From Craterostigma plantagineum (taxonomy: Eukaryota; Streptophyta; Magnoliopsida; Lamiales; Linderniaceae), in NCBI GenBank assembly GCA_027422505.1, contig JAPQWV010000122.1, positions 1,364,001-1,428,000 of the forward strand: DNA of 64,000 nucleotides. Direction: 5' to 3'. The notes under the pieces are model-generated. The model searched no databases and was not told the origin of the DNA. It worked only from the letters and a program-made list of their open reading frames with translations. Shown one piece after another: positions 46,633 through 58,235 of the stretch. The position numbers and the translations under genes were made by a program. Position 1 is the stretch's first letter, and every line of letters starts with the position of its first letter.

Positions 46633-48807
46633 ATGGCGTCTGCAAATTCGTTTGATGGCAGGACGTTATTTGCAATGTGTGAGTATAAAAGGGAGTCTTC
46701 GTTACTATTAATCAATGAAGCAACGACGCTTATCGATATATACGTATCCCTCCAAAGAAGGTGGTCGGATATCGATTCCCGGCATGACTCAATAAAGTAT
46801 CAAGTTCCGTTCCAAAGTTTGTACTCGACATTGAAAGAAAATACGGATGTTTTCAATATGTATCAGCTGTTTATGCGATACAAATTTTCAATGATACCGA
46901 TGAAAGTGGAACGTGCCGATGAATGTGGTACAAGTGGCCCGACGAACAGGTTTGTTTTATTTTAAGTTGTTAAACTTTAAATTTTGGGTTTTCATATTGA
47001 TGATTGATAAAATTACTTGTAGTACGGAAGACAACGGAGAATCCGTGGAGTTTGATTTTGAAAGAAACACAGTAGATGCATGGAGTCATTGCATTCGGGG
47101 AGATGGACAAATCTTTAGGGATGCAGATGAATTTAGACGGAATTTGAAGAACTACTCCATTGCGATTCGAAGAAACTTTGTATATGCAAAGAACGAGCGT
47201 AAGAAAATCATTGCCGTTTGCAAGGATGAGACGTGCAAGTGGCGGATATATGCTTCGCGTTATAAATGTGACAATTCATTTGCGATTCGGAGATCCAATC
47301 TACAACACAGTTGTGGTGAAGATACTCTAAGGAGTCGTGATCATCCGTGAGCGGACGCGCCGTGGGTAGGGAACATAGTGAAAGAGAGGGTCCGAGACGA
47401 GCCATCGTATCGTCCCGGTGCCATGGTTAAAGACATCCTAAGGGACTATGGAGTTGAAGTGGGGTACCATAAGGCGTATAGAGGCAAAGAAAGTGCTATT
47501 CGTAACATATATGGGTTGGATAATGGTACGTTTGATCAGTTGAGGTGGTATTGTAATCCCGTTAGAGAAACCAATCCGGGTAGCGTGGCTGAGTATGATG
47601 TATACCCTCACGACAACAAGTTTCGTCGGCTCTTTATCTGCTTCCACGCGTGTCTCGTAGGCTTTGTTCGTGGATGTCGGCCGCTCATATTTGTTGATGG
47701 TACTCACATTAAGACCAAGTTTAAAGGAGTGCTCGTTACGGCCGTCGCAAAGGATGCAAACGAAGATTTGTTCACGGTTGCCTTTGGCGTTGTAAGCGTC
47801 GAAAATGATGAAAACTGGGAGTGGTTCTTTGCTAAGTTGAGGACCATGTTTCATCATTACCCGTCGACATTGAGGGAGCTGACGTTCTTCTCAGATCGGC
47901 ATCCGAGTATTATTAAAGCTGTTTCTATATCATTTCCAGGAAGTCGTCATGCATATTGCTTGCGCCATTTGGTCGACAACTTCAAGAAAGAGGTACTTTT
48001 TAGTAATGTGCTCACTACGTTAGTGAATACGATGCAAGTAATTTGTTCTTAATTTTTACAGGTGATGAAACATTACCCGAAACACAATAAGAAACATTGG
48101 TCATCCGTGTTCAAAAAAGCGGCTTATGCAACTACTTCGGTTCAGTTTCATAATCACATCGCCAGCATCATCGAGTCTATGCCAATTGCGCAGACTTTTA
48201 TTGAGCGATCAGATCCAACATGTTGGGCAAATGCGTTATTCGACGGGAATAGGTGGGGAGTTATTAACAACAATCAAGCAGAGTGTTGGAATTCTTGGGT
48301 AAGAGAAGCACGGTCGTTGCCTATAAAGGGAATGGTTGATACCATTCGCGTGAAAATCATGACGATGATGCACGAACGACGCGAGAGAGGAATGACCCTT
48401 GTTAGCGAGTTGTGTCCAAAACAAGAAAAGAAACTTGTTCAGAATATCTCTGCTGGTCGCACGTTGAAAGTGAGTAAATCTTCGAACGTGGCATTTGAGG
48501 TGGTCGGTGAAGATGGCTCATTTGCGGTGGACATCCAACAGCGGACCTGCTCATGCAGAGAATGGGAAGTCTATAGAATCCCTTGTAAGCATGCAGCAGC
48601 GTGCATTGCGACCATGAGACATTCTTTTTACGATTATTGTGATCCGTACTTCCGATGCCAGAAGTATAGAGATGCATATATGTCGATCATCAACCCTATT
48701 CCGACTCACGAGATGAATGCTCAAACCGATGATGGGAATTTCATTCGCGACCCGGACATCCGCGTTCTCCCCGGTCGCCGAAAGACACGGAGGATTCCAT
48801 CTCAGGT
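46633..48807 (+). pseudogene. MuDR-family transposase with one premature stop
   Basis: Exons 46633-46949, 47023-47992 and 48062-48807 join in frame. An N-terminal PB1-like segment (FAMCEYKRESS) is followed by the MuDR DNA-binding domain (FRDADEFRRNLKNYSIAIRRNF...CKDETCKWRIYAS...HSC). The MULE catalytic domain has FVDGTHIKTKFKG, FFSDRHPSI and NNQAECWNSW, supplying the D, D and E positions, and a SWIM zinc finger is present (CSCREWEVYRIPCKH). One in-frame TGA at 47348-47350 interrupts it after RSRDHP, before the catalytic domain; the frame continues without shift. The C-terminal CCHC knuckle hinted at in the sibling copy is missing: a GGTAC array starts right after 48807. The true 3' end is uncertain. 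Probably inactive unless read through. Confidence 0.85.
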
Positions 48808-48824
48808 AGACATGCAATTTTGGT

Positions 48825-49115
48825 ACCCTAAAAGAAACCATTTTGCTACTGATTCACTTGGTACGGTTATATACAACTACTTTGGTACTGTTATTAATGC
48901 CATTTTGGTACTCTAAGACATGAAAGTTTGGTACCCTAAAAGAAACCATTTTGCTACTGTATGCACATTTGGCACCCAAACATCTTAATTTGGAACTGTG
49001 ATGAATGCCAGTTTGGTACCCTACGACATTTAATTATGGTACTCTAAGACATGCAATTCTGGTACTCTAAGACATGCCATTTTGGTACACTAGTACATGC
49101 AATTTTGGTACCCTT
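48825..49115. repeat. GGTAC array after the transposase
   Basis: About 12-14 degenerate units contain TTTGGTACYCTAAGACATG or TTGGTACTGTTAT at about 20-bp spacing. It is orthologous in position to the larger array at 1115-2770. Confidence 0.8.
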
Positions 49116-49214
49116 AAATTAAAGTAACAAATGGTATTTAATCCTTCACTATATTCCGTCACAAACGACGTATTTCAGCAAGTGTTCATGTGGAAGACAA
49201 GGATTAGACATTTT

Positions 49215-49345
49215 CCGACTTTTTCAGTAATGATTGCACATTTTTCTGACTTTTCAGTGATGATTTGAGAGATTTCTGACATTTTTCAGTGATGATTTGA
49301 GAGATTGCTGACATTTTCAGTCATGAGTTGGTCAGACTCTGACAT
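49215..49345. repeat. TTTCTGAC/TTTTCAGT tandem repeats
   Basis: Four imperfect units of about 35 bp carry TTTCTGACATTTTTCAGTGA and TGATTTGAGAGA. They match 2862-2975 in the deleted copy. Confidence 0.65.
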
Positions 49346-49859
49346 ACGAGGTATAAAATAATAAAAGTCAGCTCGTCTGACATGTCAGTGGCTTTCCTAA
49401 AATGTTTCATGTCATCAGTAATTTTGGGTACGTCGTCCGTGGCTGATTTGGTACTCTTTAAAGCAAAGGATAGGTACCCCTACAAAGATATTTAAGGTAC
49501 GGCGTCCCTTATATATATGATACGTCGTACTAGGGTTAGTATTTTTCGATGTCGATCGAAGTACTTTTTCATCTCGGACCACCGTAGAACAATAATATAT
49601 AGTATGCAATAAGTTTCAGATCAAATTCGGTGTATTAAACCCCGCACGGATGAATTAAATCTTAAAATACCAAGATTCATTGTAGTATAAGGATAAAAGC
49701 AAGAACATCTACAACATGTTTTGAATAATTTGGTGAGTGCTAGATCTGTGAACTCGGTGCATTAGGCTTTCCTTTTTTTTCTCGTTTCGTTATTGTTCGG
49801 CATTGTGAAAATAACGCAGGACAACGCGATTCGATTAGGAATGTATTCATTTTTCGATC

Positions 49860-50115
49860 GTATAACAAATGATACCGTATACCTTTATATCTGGGTACCG
49901 TATATGTATAGTTCTGGATACCGTCAACATGCAGGTTATGGTACTATATATGTACATGAAAAGGTACCTTCTGTAGAACACAAGGTACCTTAGTGTATAA
50001 CAGACAAGGTAGTTCATGTGCTGTATAGCTAGGTACGGTATGTATAGTATTAATGGTACGGTTAACCTGGATATTCTGATACTCTATACGTAAAGGATAA
50101 GATACGGTCATACAA
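49860..50115. repeat. GGTAC-type array between the two MULE genes
   Basis: Words such as GGATACCGTCAACATGCAGG, AAAAGGTACCTTCTG and TAATGGTACGGTTAACCTG recur at 20-40 bp spacing. It corresponds to 3480-4025 in the sibling element. Confidence 0.7.
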
Positions 50116-50277
50116 TAACATATGATAACCTGCATAAATTACGGTCAGTCTTCGATCAACACAACATAGCACACACTTGGCAACAAAAGGTCTCCAGACA
50201 GTCCCATTCCCAACACAAACTAAGTTAACCAAACTAAACAAGAGTCTCCGAAGAGTCTGACAGCAAATCCCAGATAA

Positions 50278-52756
50278 TTACTGAAAAAGATCTAACATAC
50301 AACTACGCTCGTCACGTAAAATGCGAGCAGCCATAGTAGCACGATAGACATCCATGCTGACTTCCTTGCCATACTTCTCAAACTCTTCGGTGTCGACAAC
50401 GTACTCCTCTATGGTCAAACATGCATGCACACCGCAGTCCACTTCGCCAAATTGGGGCCTGTTGTACTCCGGATCCACGGTCTTCCTACATTGATAATCG
50501 TACTTCGCAGACCAATACTTCGTCAGGAAATCAGCCTGCACAAATTAAAAACGACATTAACGCATACCCGAACATAATCGACGAAATATGCCCAATGTTA
50601 AAACTTACGAAGGCTCTAGCGGCCCAGGTCATCTTATGCGAGGCCATCGGATCCCGCACGTAGAACTTTCTCTCACTCACCTTGTAGACGAGCACTCCCC
50701 AGTGGTTACCTGTATTCACAGGCGTCAACACGTATGACAATTCAGTCAACGCATGGCCATCAAGCCGCTCTAGCCATGCCCGACTACTCCCCGCCATCTC
50801 CTCGACGAACTTCTCTAGCTGATTAGCTTCCACCTTCCTCTTTCTCGACGCCTTCTGTATCTTTGTCCAGTAGTCGACCTGCACGAAACTTGGGAATACA
50901 AAGACCGCCGCGGACCGCCGTGTCAAACATTCCACGAAAGCGTCGATAACATTTGACTTAAGCAAATCCCGAAAGAGCAGCATATAGAATCCTTGTGCAT
51001 CGACCGCGGCAATGTCGCTTTGCCAAACGACGTCGCTGCATAAGTATTAATCGCACATTTAAAAAGTAATCAAATGAAAACCATCGAAACATCGAAGAAA
51101 AGGTACCTAAGCTTGTTCGCTTTAAGGTACGCGTCGATGCACTGACGCTGCTCCGCATGGATCTCGAGCCGGGCAGCATAATCCAGTCTGTCCGCGTACT
51201 TGGAGCAGTATGCAACAGACGGCTCTCGCTCAGACTCGGCGGCCTCGACATCAACCACAACAGCTTTGTTTTTTGCCTTACCCTTCTTCTGTGGCCGCTG
51301 AGGACTTGAATCTGGTGTGAGAAAAGCTGAATTTCGCCGTTTCTTACGATCGTTTCGGCCTCGCACCGTTCGAGCAATCGACGAGGCCTTAACCTCCTCA
51401 GCCTGAGACTCCGCGGCCTTATCCTCCTCGGCCTGATCCTCCGCACCCTTATCCTCCTCGGCCTGATCCTCCGCACCCTTATCCTCCTCATCATCCTCTT
51501 GTGCTACTTCTTCACTAACCTCATCCTCCGCTTGATCCCCATCCCTATCCTCAACCTTGTCCTCCTCGGCCTTCTCCCCGTCGCTATGAACCGTCTGCTC
51601 GGGCATATCCTCACGGTCATTGTGACCCATATTCACATCCCTATCCTCAACCATGTCCTCCCCGGCCTTCTCACCGTCGCTATGAACCGTCTGCTCGGGC
51701 ATATCCTCAGCATCTTCCATGACCCTCGCCTCCTCGTTGGACGTATCAACCTTTGACGTCCCACCACTTGACTGTAGATCTCTTATAACCTCGTCCTTCA
51801 ATCTCAACTCGGCTTCCAACCTCTCCACACGAGCATTCCACTCTAATTGAGATCCGCCAACTCCCACATCAACCTTAACCACACATAATTCCTTAAACAG
51901 TTACACACAAAGCAAATAATACCTAAAAAAGTAGGGAATTTTATACCTCCGGCAGCAAATTAATCGGATGCACGAACTTCAATTCCTTCTTTGTTGGGTA
52001 TATTGGGAAGACAGATACAATTGCAGCCAATTCAGCCTCCGCAGCGGCTACGTCATTCGGAACTCTACTCTCTTCCCAATTGAACATTCTGGGAAACATG
52101 TACATCTCCCGCTTCTGTGCCAACGAGGGCACGTGCTCATACACCCATATCTGAAAGACGCCAAAGCATTAGATTCATCACTAAACGCATAATCAAAAAG
52201 GAAAACTCACGACGTAATGGAGTATTACCATCAGCCCAATAGTGCACCCATTCATCATTAGGCTGGACGAGTCGCTCCGCATCGAATTCGCAGCCATTTG
52301 CTTTATCTCGGCCACCAAAAAATCGTGTACCGCCCTTCCCCATGCGTACTCCCCCATCATGTCGACATCGTCGACGTACGCATTCACAAACTTTGGGTTT
52401 TTCGAATTCCCCATCGGGAATAATACAGAGTTAAACAAGAAAAGTACAAACAACCTGAGGAACTCATCCGTGTTCTCCCTCCCAAGCTTTCCGACAAACT
52501 CATTCAACAACTCTAAGATTTTTTTACGGGTTACATTGCCATTTTTCTTATCGAAAAGCCGTTCAACGGTTTTCGATTTCATCTTCGAATTTAGGTCCAC
52601 GGGCTGCCCAACGTTATGCAATGCCATTACAACACTAAATTCCTGTGGGGAGAATACCACATTCGTATTCTCCCCCAACCTAAAAGTGTTCGCCTCTACA
52701 CTATAACGCTTTATCAATGCCATGATTCGAGCAAACGAATGCGACATCTTAGGCAT
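50278..52756 (-). CDS. ULP1-like cysteine protease (C48) carried by the MULE
   Basis: Exons in coding order 52756-52229, 52150-51947, 51891-51107, 51045/51035-50609 (start taken as 51035) and 50535-50278 join in frame to 733 aa. The N-terminal 240 residues (SFARIMALIKRYS, VVFSPQEFSVVMALHN) resemble the plant ULP-associated DUF1985-type domain. A Glu/Asp-rich low-complexity middle has repeats of EDKGAEDQAE and a basic KKRR stretch. The C-terminal C48 protease has HWGVLVYK with the catalytic His, YVRDPM with Asp, and QFGEVDCGVHAC with Gln and Cys. Related enzymes remove SUMO or similar modifiers. An upstream ATG (complement near 52887) opens a leader (MPPRKGFELSSRCHPTL) that runs into a stop just before 52756, in another frame after a T8 run, so the original start may be lost. 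Confidence 0.8.
51370..51760 (-). repeat. Acidic coding repeats in the MULE protease
   Basis: Two direct copies of a roughly 100-bp block encode ARxMEDAEDMPEQTVHSDGEK / DREDMPEQTVHSDGEK followed by xEDKVEDRD. Downstream, a 30-bp unit encoding EDKGAEDQAE repeats about three times. They are in frame, so they lengthen or shorten the acidic linker without breaking the gene. Confidence 0.7.
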
Positions 52757-52914
52757 ATCTAAAAAAAATGAAACGGAGACCTTCGTATAGCTTCCTTTTG
52801 ATCAGGGTCATCCTACCCTTCAAATTGCTAATGGTAGATCGAAAGAGCGTAGGATGGCACCTGGAAGACAGCTCAAATCCCTTCCGCGGAGGCATTTCTG
52901 CAAAAAAAAGCAAA

Positions 52915-53575
52915 ACTGTTAACAAGCAGTACCATTTTATTCACACAAGGGGTACCAATTTGGCCAAACAGAGGGTACCAAATGCATCGATAATGCAGTA
53001 CCAAAAAAATTGACACCATTTTCGGAAAACCCACTGCTAACAAGCAGTACCATTTTATTCACAGAAGGAGTACCAGTTTTCCAACACAGAGGGTACCAAA
53101 TTCAGTCATAATGTAGTACCAAAACAGATTGACCCCATTTCAAGGTAACCACTAACAAGTAGTACCATTTTATTCACAAAAGGGGTACCAATTTGCAAAA
53201 CATAGGGTACCAAATTCAGTGACAATGTCGTACCAAAACTGTTAACAAGCAGTACTATTTTGTTCACACAAGGGGTACCAATTTACCCTAACAGAGGGTA
53301 CCAAAATCATGGATAATGTAGTACCAAAACAAATTGACCCCAGTCGATAAAACCAATGTCAACAAGCATTACCATTTTACGCGCATAAGGGTACCAAATT
53401 TCCTAAACAGAGAGGACCTAATGTAGTGATAATGTAGTACCAAAAAAATTGACCCCATTCGAACACTTTTGCCAAGTAGTACCATTTTATTCACACAAGG
53501 GGTACTAAAATGCCGAAACAGATGGTACCAAATGCAGTTACAATATAGTACCACAATAAAATGACCCCATTCGAA
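52915..53575. repeat. Six tandem copies of a TACCA-rich 115-bp unit
   Basis: Copies start near 52921, 53039, 53156, 53246, 53363 and 53473. Each contains, in order, AGCAGTACCATTTTATTCAC, AGGGGTACCAATTT, AGAGGGTACCAAATGCAGT and AATGTAGTACCAAAA, so four TACCA words per unit. It lies just upstream of the protease gene, where the sibling element has a single unit (about 4705-4800). Confidence 0.85.
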
Positions 53576-54084
53576 AAAACAAAAATCGACCCATTACAAA
53601 AAAATCCCAAATGAAGCATCCACGACGAAATGCACGCACAAAAAAGCGTAATCGACCAAAAAATCACGCGCATTCCGAAAACGAGCACAAAAAAACCCTA
53701 ATTTGACGAAATCGTCGCACTTTACGGTAACACTGTGAAAGACTTACCAATCGATTTCAGAAGCTAATACTTCGACGAACGACTGGAGTGACGACGTAGA
53801 ATCTGAAGCCAAAAACACCCGGGTCGATCTGCCAAGGAATCGCGCGATTTGGTGCGACGTTGTGCGGTTTTTTTTTTTTTTAAATGGAGGAACGAACGTG
53901 AAATAAGAAAAGCAGGTAAAAGATGTAAATAAGCAGTTTCAGCAGGGGTAAATCCGTCAGTTAGGTACCTATCAGTAAAACAAAATTCAACTAGGTACCT
54001 AGTTTAAAAATTCATCTGACTAGGGACTGAACTGTATAAATTTTATTAATGTAGGTATTTAAGTGTTGAATCCCCAAAATAAAA

Positions 54085-56640
54085 ACTTTATAAACTATAC
54101 TATCACTATTAGCTGTTACTATTTATGGCTAATATGAGAGCCACGCGTATATATAAATGGTTTCAAGTTTTTATTAAAATAATGGAAATGAAATTACATT
54201 AGTGTAATGATTTAACGGTTTGTAAACACATGGAACATGACGTATTCAATGACGCCTTTCATCACTAATGATAAAACTTGTATTGCCAACAATCGAAATA
54301 GTTTTTCATTTAATCAATTACGATATCAATCGCAAAAGTAGAACATTTGCTTTATAGTTTTTTTTCTCTCTTTCGGTTGTGATACGACCACCATGTTAAA
54401 AATATATATAGATGCGACTCGCAAATTATTAAAAAATTAAAAAGTTAGGCATTGTGATAAATAAATAATTAATCTAGTGAGATGATTCATATAAAAGGGA
54501 CACAAGACTAGAGCGTGTCTTGTGCGTGACATATTCAACTAACTAAATATTGGTATTATAAATTTTGGGTCACTAAAGTACAATAACTATCAATTTAAGG
54601 TCCTTATTGTTTATAATTAAAAAATGCCCTTTACATGGCAATGAATTTATTTTAGATCAATTTGCAAGACACGCATTGGTATATCAGTCATTTATAATCG
54701 CAATCTTGATGATGCTCATAAGTCATAAAGACCAATCACAAAGTTATTGAATATTTTGGAATCCCAACCGAATAATACAAGGGATTTTGTCTAGATATTA
54801 TTGACTTCTATTAAAATCTTTACTATTTTGAGTACAAAACAATATTTTAATAAAATTTTATTAAGATCTCCATGTTCTCCGTTTTGGTGCAAGTCTGTGT
54901 AACAAATCATGCTTCAAAGGCTGTGTAAGGCATGTATTATTAAACAGAATTAATGATTTTTTAGTAGGATTCTAATATAATGCGTGTCAAGTACATCGTC
55001 ATCGTAATACATTTATACAGCGAGATATCGTAATAAAACTTCGAGAAGCATCATTGTAATTATTTTATTATATAAAAATGAACCGTTCGATCTTCTTGGC
55101 CTTATAGTTTCTAAAAGGGCAAGTGAATATAAATCATTCAGCCTCTGAGTTATTATAAAAAAAAAAAAGCATATCTAAAAATAGGCCATACCTTTTTGAT
55201 GGATTCTGGCATTGAAACGGTGATTCATGCTGAATTTATTGCAATATATATATATATATATATGACATAAACGGAAAAAGATAAATCATTTAATATCAAA
55301 TAGAGATGATTCATATCATTTGTTATATGCAAAAAGTTACAACGATAACCTTTCACAGGTTAATCTCAAACTCTATGGAAAAACAAATAATAAGAAATGA
55401 AAAACTAAAAATATGAATGTATTCTCAAAGAGCAAGACATTAATGGGGACAAGTGTTCCATATCTATGATTTAACTTAAATCTTTTTTTTTACATCATTA
55501 ATGAGTCATGTATGTAACAAACTCCCCACGATATGTGCTTTCTGCTCACACTGCGCATATTTATATATATTTTAATGTTTATCGCATAGAGAATTCAATA
55601 TTAATTGACGTGGAAGGTTCAGGAACAAGATTTTGATTCGAGGAACTTTTAGATTTCATCAATTTCGACATATGAACTTATGACAGGTTATCGAATGATC
55701 ATTGAATTGATAAATGTCGCTTTTCTGAGTTTCTGCTCATCGAGCAACCTATTGTGTATATATTTGCATCATAGTAAAATTAAAAATTATGGTCACTAAG
55801 CATAATAATTTTCAATTTTGAATCATCATATTGAGAATTGCTAACTATTCAATCCAAGTCCGAGTCGTCTTTCACTTTCACATCAACAACCAAGTTTTTA
55901 TTTCATCATATGAAGTCGTGACATATTAATGTAGTGAAATCCAAAAATGGCGTAATTATTACCCAATTTTGTAACATTGACTTGTTAAAATTATTAGTCA
56001 ACTTCAAACAGCAAATAAGATTCTCTAATGTGCAAATCATAAATAATAATATCCTGAGAGATTTGCCAAGATGGGAATTATTGTTTAGATTTGTTAGCAA
56101 TCTTTGCCCAAGGAATTATTGTTGTTTTTGTTAGAATAGAAACACAAACAGGATCGATCCTTTATTTCTTAATTAATTTGACTGACTTTTTTGCTGCGCT
56201 AATAAAGAAACATTATGCTCTAATCGCCCACAGTGAAGCCTTGGCCAAAGGTGGAGCTTCACTATGGTTGGTGCCGCTTCCGTTTACTGCCAAAGATTGC
56301 TTCGTCAAGGTTGAAGTTGAAGGTCATGGATTATCGTCCACGTCGTCAGACACATGGATATTATTTCGATCGACAACAACTAATTTGTTTGTTAGAGATT
56401 CAGCTATTGTGCTAATTATTAACATTTGTTTGACAAATGAATTGTGTTTTCTTTCTCGTAAAAGGAGAGAAGGAGAGTTTATGGCGACGTTGAAGGCTGA
56501 TTTGCACCACTTGACATAGTTTATACATGGAGGGCAAATGGATGCGCCACAAGAGACTAATCAAGTACTTGATGTAGTTCTGCGCCATAATCTATCCAAA
56601 ATGTATTAACACTTCACTAAGTTACTTCTAATCACCTTTC
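54085..56640. other. Intergenic, AT-rich, no gene seen
   Basis: Low-complexity AT-rich DNA with an AT microsatellite near 55243-55263. The longest open frame (56091-56519) matches nothing I recognise and has no codon or context support. Confidence 0.5.
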
Positions 56641-56649
56641 TTTCTTTAC

Positions 56650-57780
56650 AGCTATGTTAAATATATATCTATGGAACTTAGTCGAATTGGAATTGTCACT
56701 CAACATTGGAGAATTATGGAAAAACATCTAAGGCTAATGAATGGAGCAAATATATATCGCACTTTGTCAAATGAGATTGTTACATAACATTGGCTCACTA
56801 TTGAAAAACATCCAAGACTCATGAGTAGCACAAATATCTATCATACTTTTTAAAAATGGATTGTCACTGAACATTGACACACTGTAGAAAAACGTCCAAG
56901 GCTCATGAATGACACAAATATCTATCACGTTTTGTCAAATGGGATTGCGACTGACCATTAGTGCACTATGGAAAAACATACAAGGCTAATAAGTGGCGCA
57001 AATATCTATTACTCTGTCAAATGGGATAGCCATTGAATATTGGCATGCTATGAAAAAACATACACGGCTCATGAATGGCGCAAATATTTATCCAAGGCTC
57101 ATGAATGGCACAAATATATCACACTTTGCCAAATGGTATTGTCACTGAACATTGACGCATTATGGAAAAACATCCAAGACTCATGAATGGCGCAAATCTC
57201 TATCACAATTAGTCAAATGTGGTTGCCAATGAACAATTGGAGTGGGAAAATATCCAAGGCTCATAAATAGAGCAAATATCTATCACACTTTGTCAAATGG
57301 GATTTTCACTGAACACTGGCGCATTATGGAAAAACATTCGGGGCTCATGAACAACGCACATATCTACCACACTTTGTCAAATGGGATTGTCACTAAGCAT
57401 GGCACACTATAGAAAAACATCAGACTCATGAATGGTGCAAATATTTATCACACTTTTCCAAATGTGTTGTTCAATGAAGATTGACTCACTATGGAAAAAC
57501 ATCTAAGGCTCGTGAACAGAGCAAATATCTATCACACTTTGTCAATGGAATTGTCAATGAACATTGGTGCAATATGCAGAAACATCAAAGGCTCGTGAAT
57601 GGAGCAAATATCTATCACACTTTGTCAATTGGGATTGTCACTGAGTATTGATGCACTATGGAAAAACAAACAAGTCTCATGAATCACGCAAATAACATTT
57701 TCTTCAAATGGGATTGTCAATGAATATTAGCGCACTACGAAAAACGTCCAAGGCTCATTAATGGCGCAAATGACTATGGA
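56650..57780. repeat. 84-bp tandem satellite, about 13 copies
   Basis: The consensus unit runs GAAAAACATCCAAGGCTCAT, GAATGGCGCAAATATCTATC, ACACTTTGTCAAATGGGATT, GTCACTGAACATTGGCGCAC, TATG. Successive copies start near 56716, 56801, 56886 and so on at about 84-bp steps, with 10-25 percent divergence and some short indels. No coding or centromere-scale length; it is a local minisatellite array ending just before the hAT element at 57798. Confidence 0.85.
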
Positions 57781-57797
57781 CTTGCACCACAAGCACT

Positions 57798-58227
57798 TAG
57801 AGCTGTCAAAACGGGACGGCCGGTCAGACCGACTCGTAGACCGCCAAAGTCTGCATTTGACGCGACGCGAAAAAGCCCGCCATTTGGCGGGCCTGAAAAA
57901 TGAAGTCCTGACCCGCCCAAATAAAAAAAAGTGAAATACTAGTAAACTCAAAATTACTTCTAATCGAACATAATCTCTTTAATAATAATTTATGTAATTA
58001 AACTTGATTAAAGTAAAAATCGAAGCTCAAACAAATAAAAAAAAACCTATATAATTTATTGATATGGAAATATTTAATAAAAATACATATTTTATAATAC
58101 CCGGTGGCCTTCTCGCGGCACGTCACGCCAAAGTCCTCGGCCCGCACGGACTTGCTCACCTAAGCCAGCTCCCTGGTGGGCTTGAAAAATGGCAGCTCGC
58201 AAGCCGCAACCCATTTTCACAGTACTA
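57798..58227. mobile_element. 430-bp non-autonomous hAT element
   Basis: Ends read TAGAGCTGTCAAAACGGG at 57798 and TAGTACTGTGAAAATGGG inward from 58227, 14 of 18 matching. The 8-bp target duplications are CAAGCACT (57790-57797) and CATGCACT (58228-58235), one mismatch. Internally there are GC-rich GGCGGGCC and CCCGCC words near both ends and an AT-rich middle. No coding. The 8-bp duplication and TAG...CTA ends are typical of plant hAT (Ac-like) elements. Confidence 0.82.
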
Positions 58228-58235
58228 CATGCACT

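Larger units (their letters stand above)
45917..54075 (+). mobile_element. Kaonashi-type MULE with transposase and ULP1 protease, 8159 bp
   Basis: Ends read CGGAAATCTACACTTAAATA from 45917 and GGGGATTCAACACTTAAATA inward from 54075, with similarity for about 140 bp. The 9-bp target duplications are TAAATAAAA (45908-45916) and AAAATAAAA (54076-54084), one mismatch. Inside are a MuDR-type transposase gene on plus (46633-48807) and a ULP1-like cysteine protease gene on minus (50278-52756), arranged tail to tail, separated and flanked by GGTAC-rich arrays. Carrying a ULP1-like gene is the defining feature of the Kaonashi group described in Arabidopsis. The transposase has an internal stop; the protease is open throughout. 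The copy at 179-5343 is its deleted sibling. Confidence 0.9.

Noticed and set aside
56091..56519. 142-aa open frame before the satellite
   Set aside because: No recognisable domain, AT-rich, and no promoter or splice context; chance is likely.
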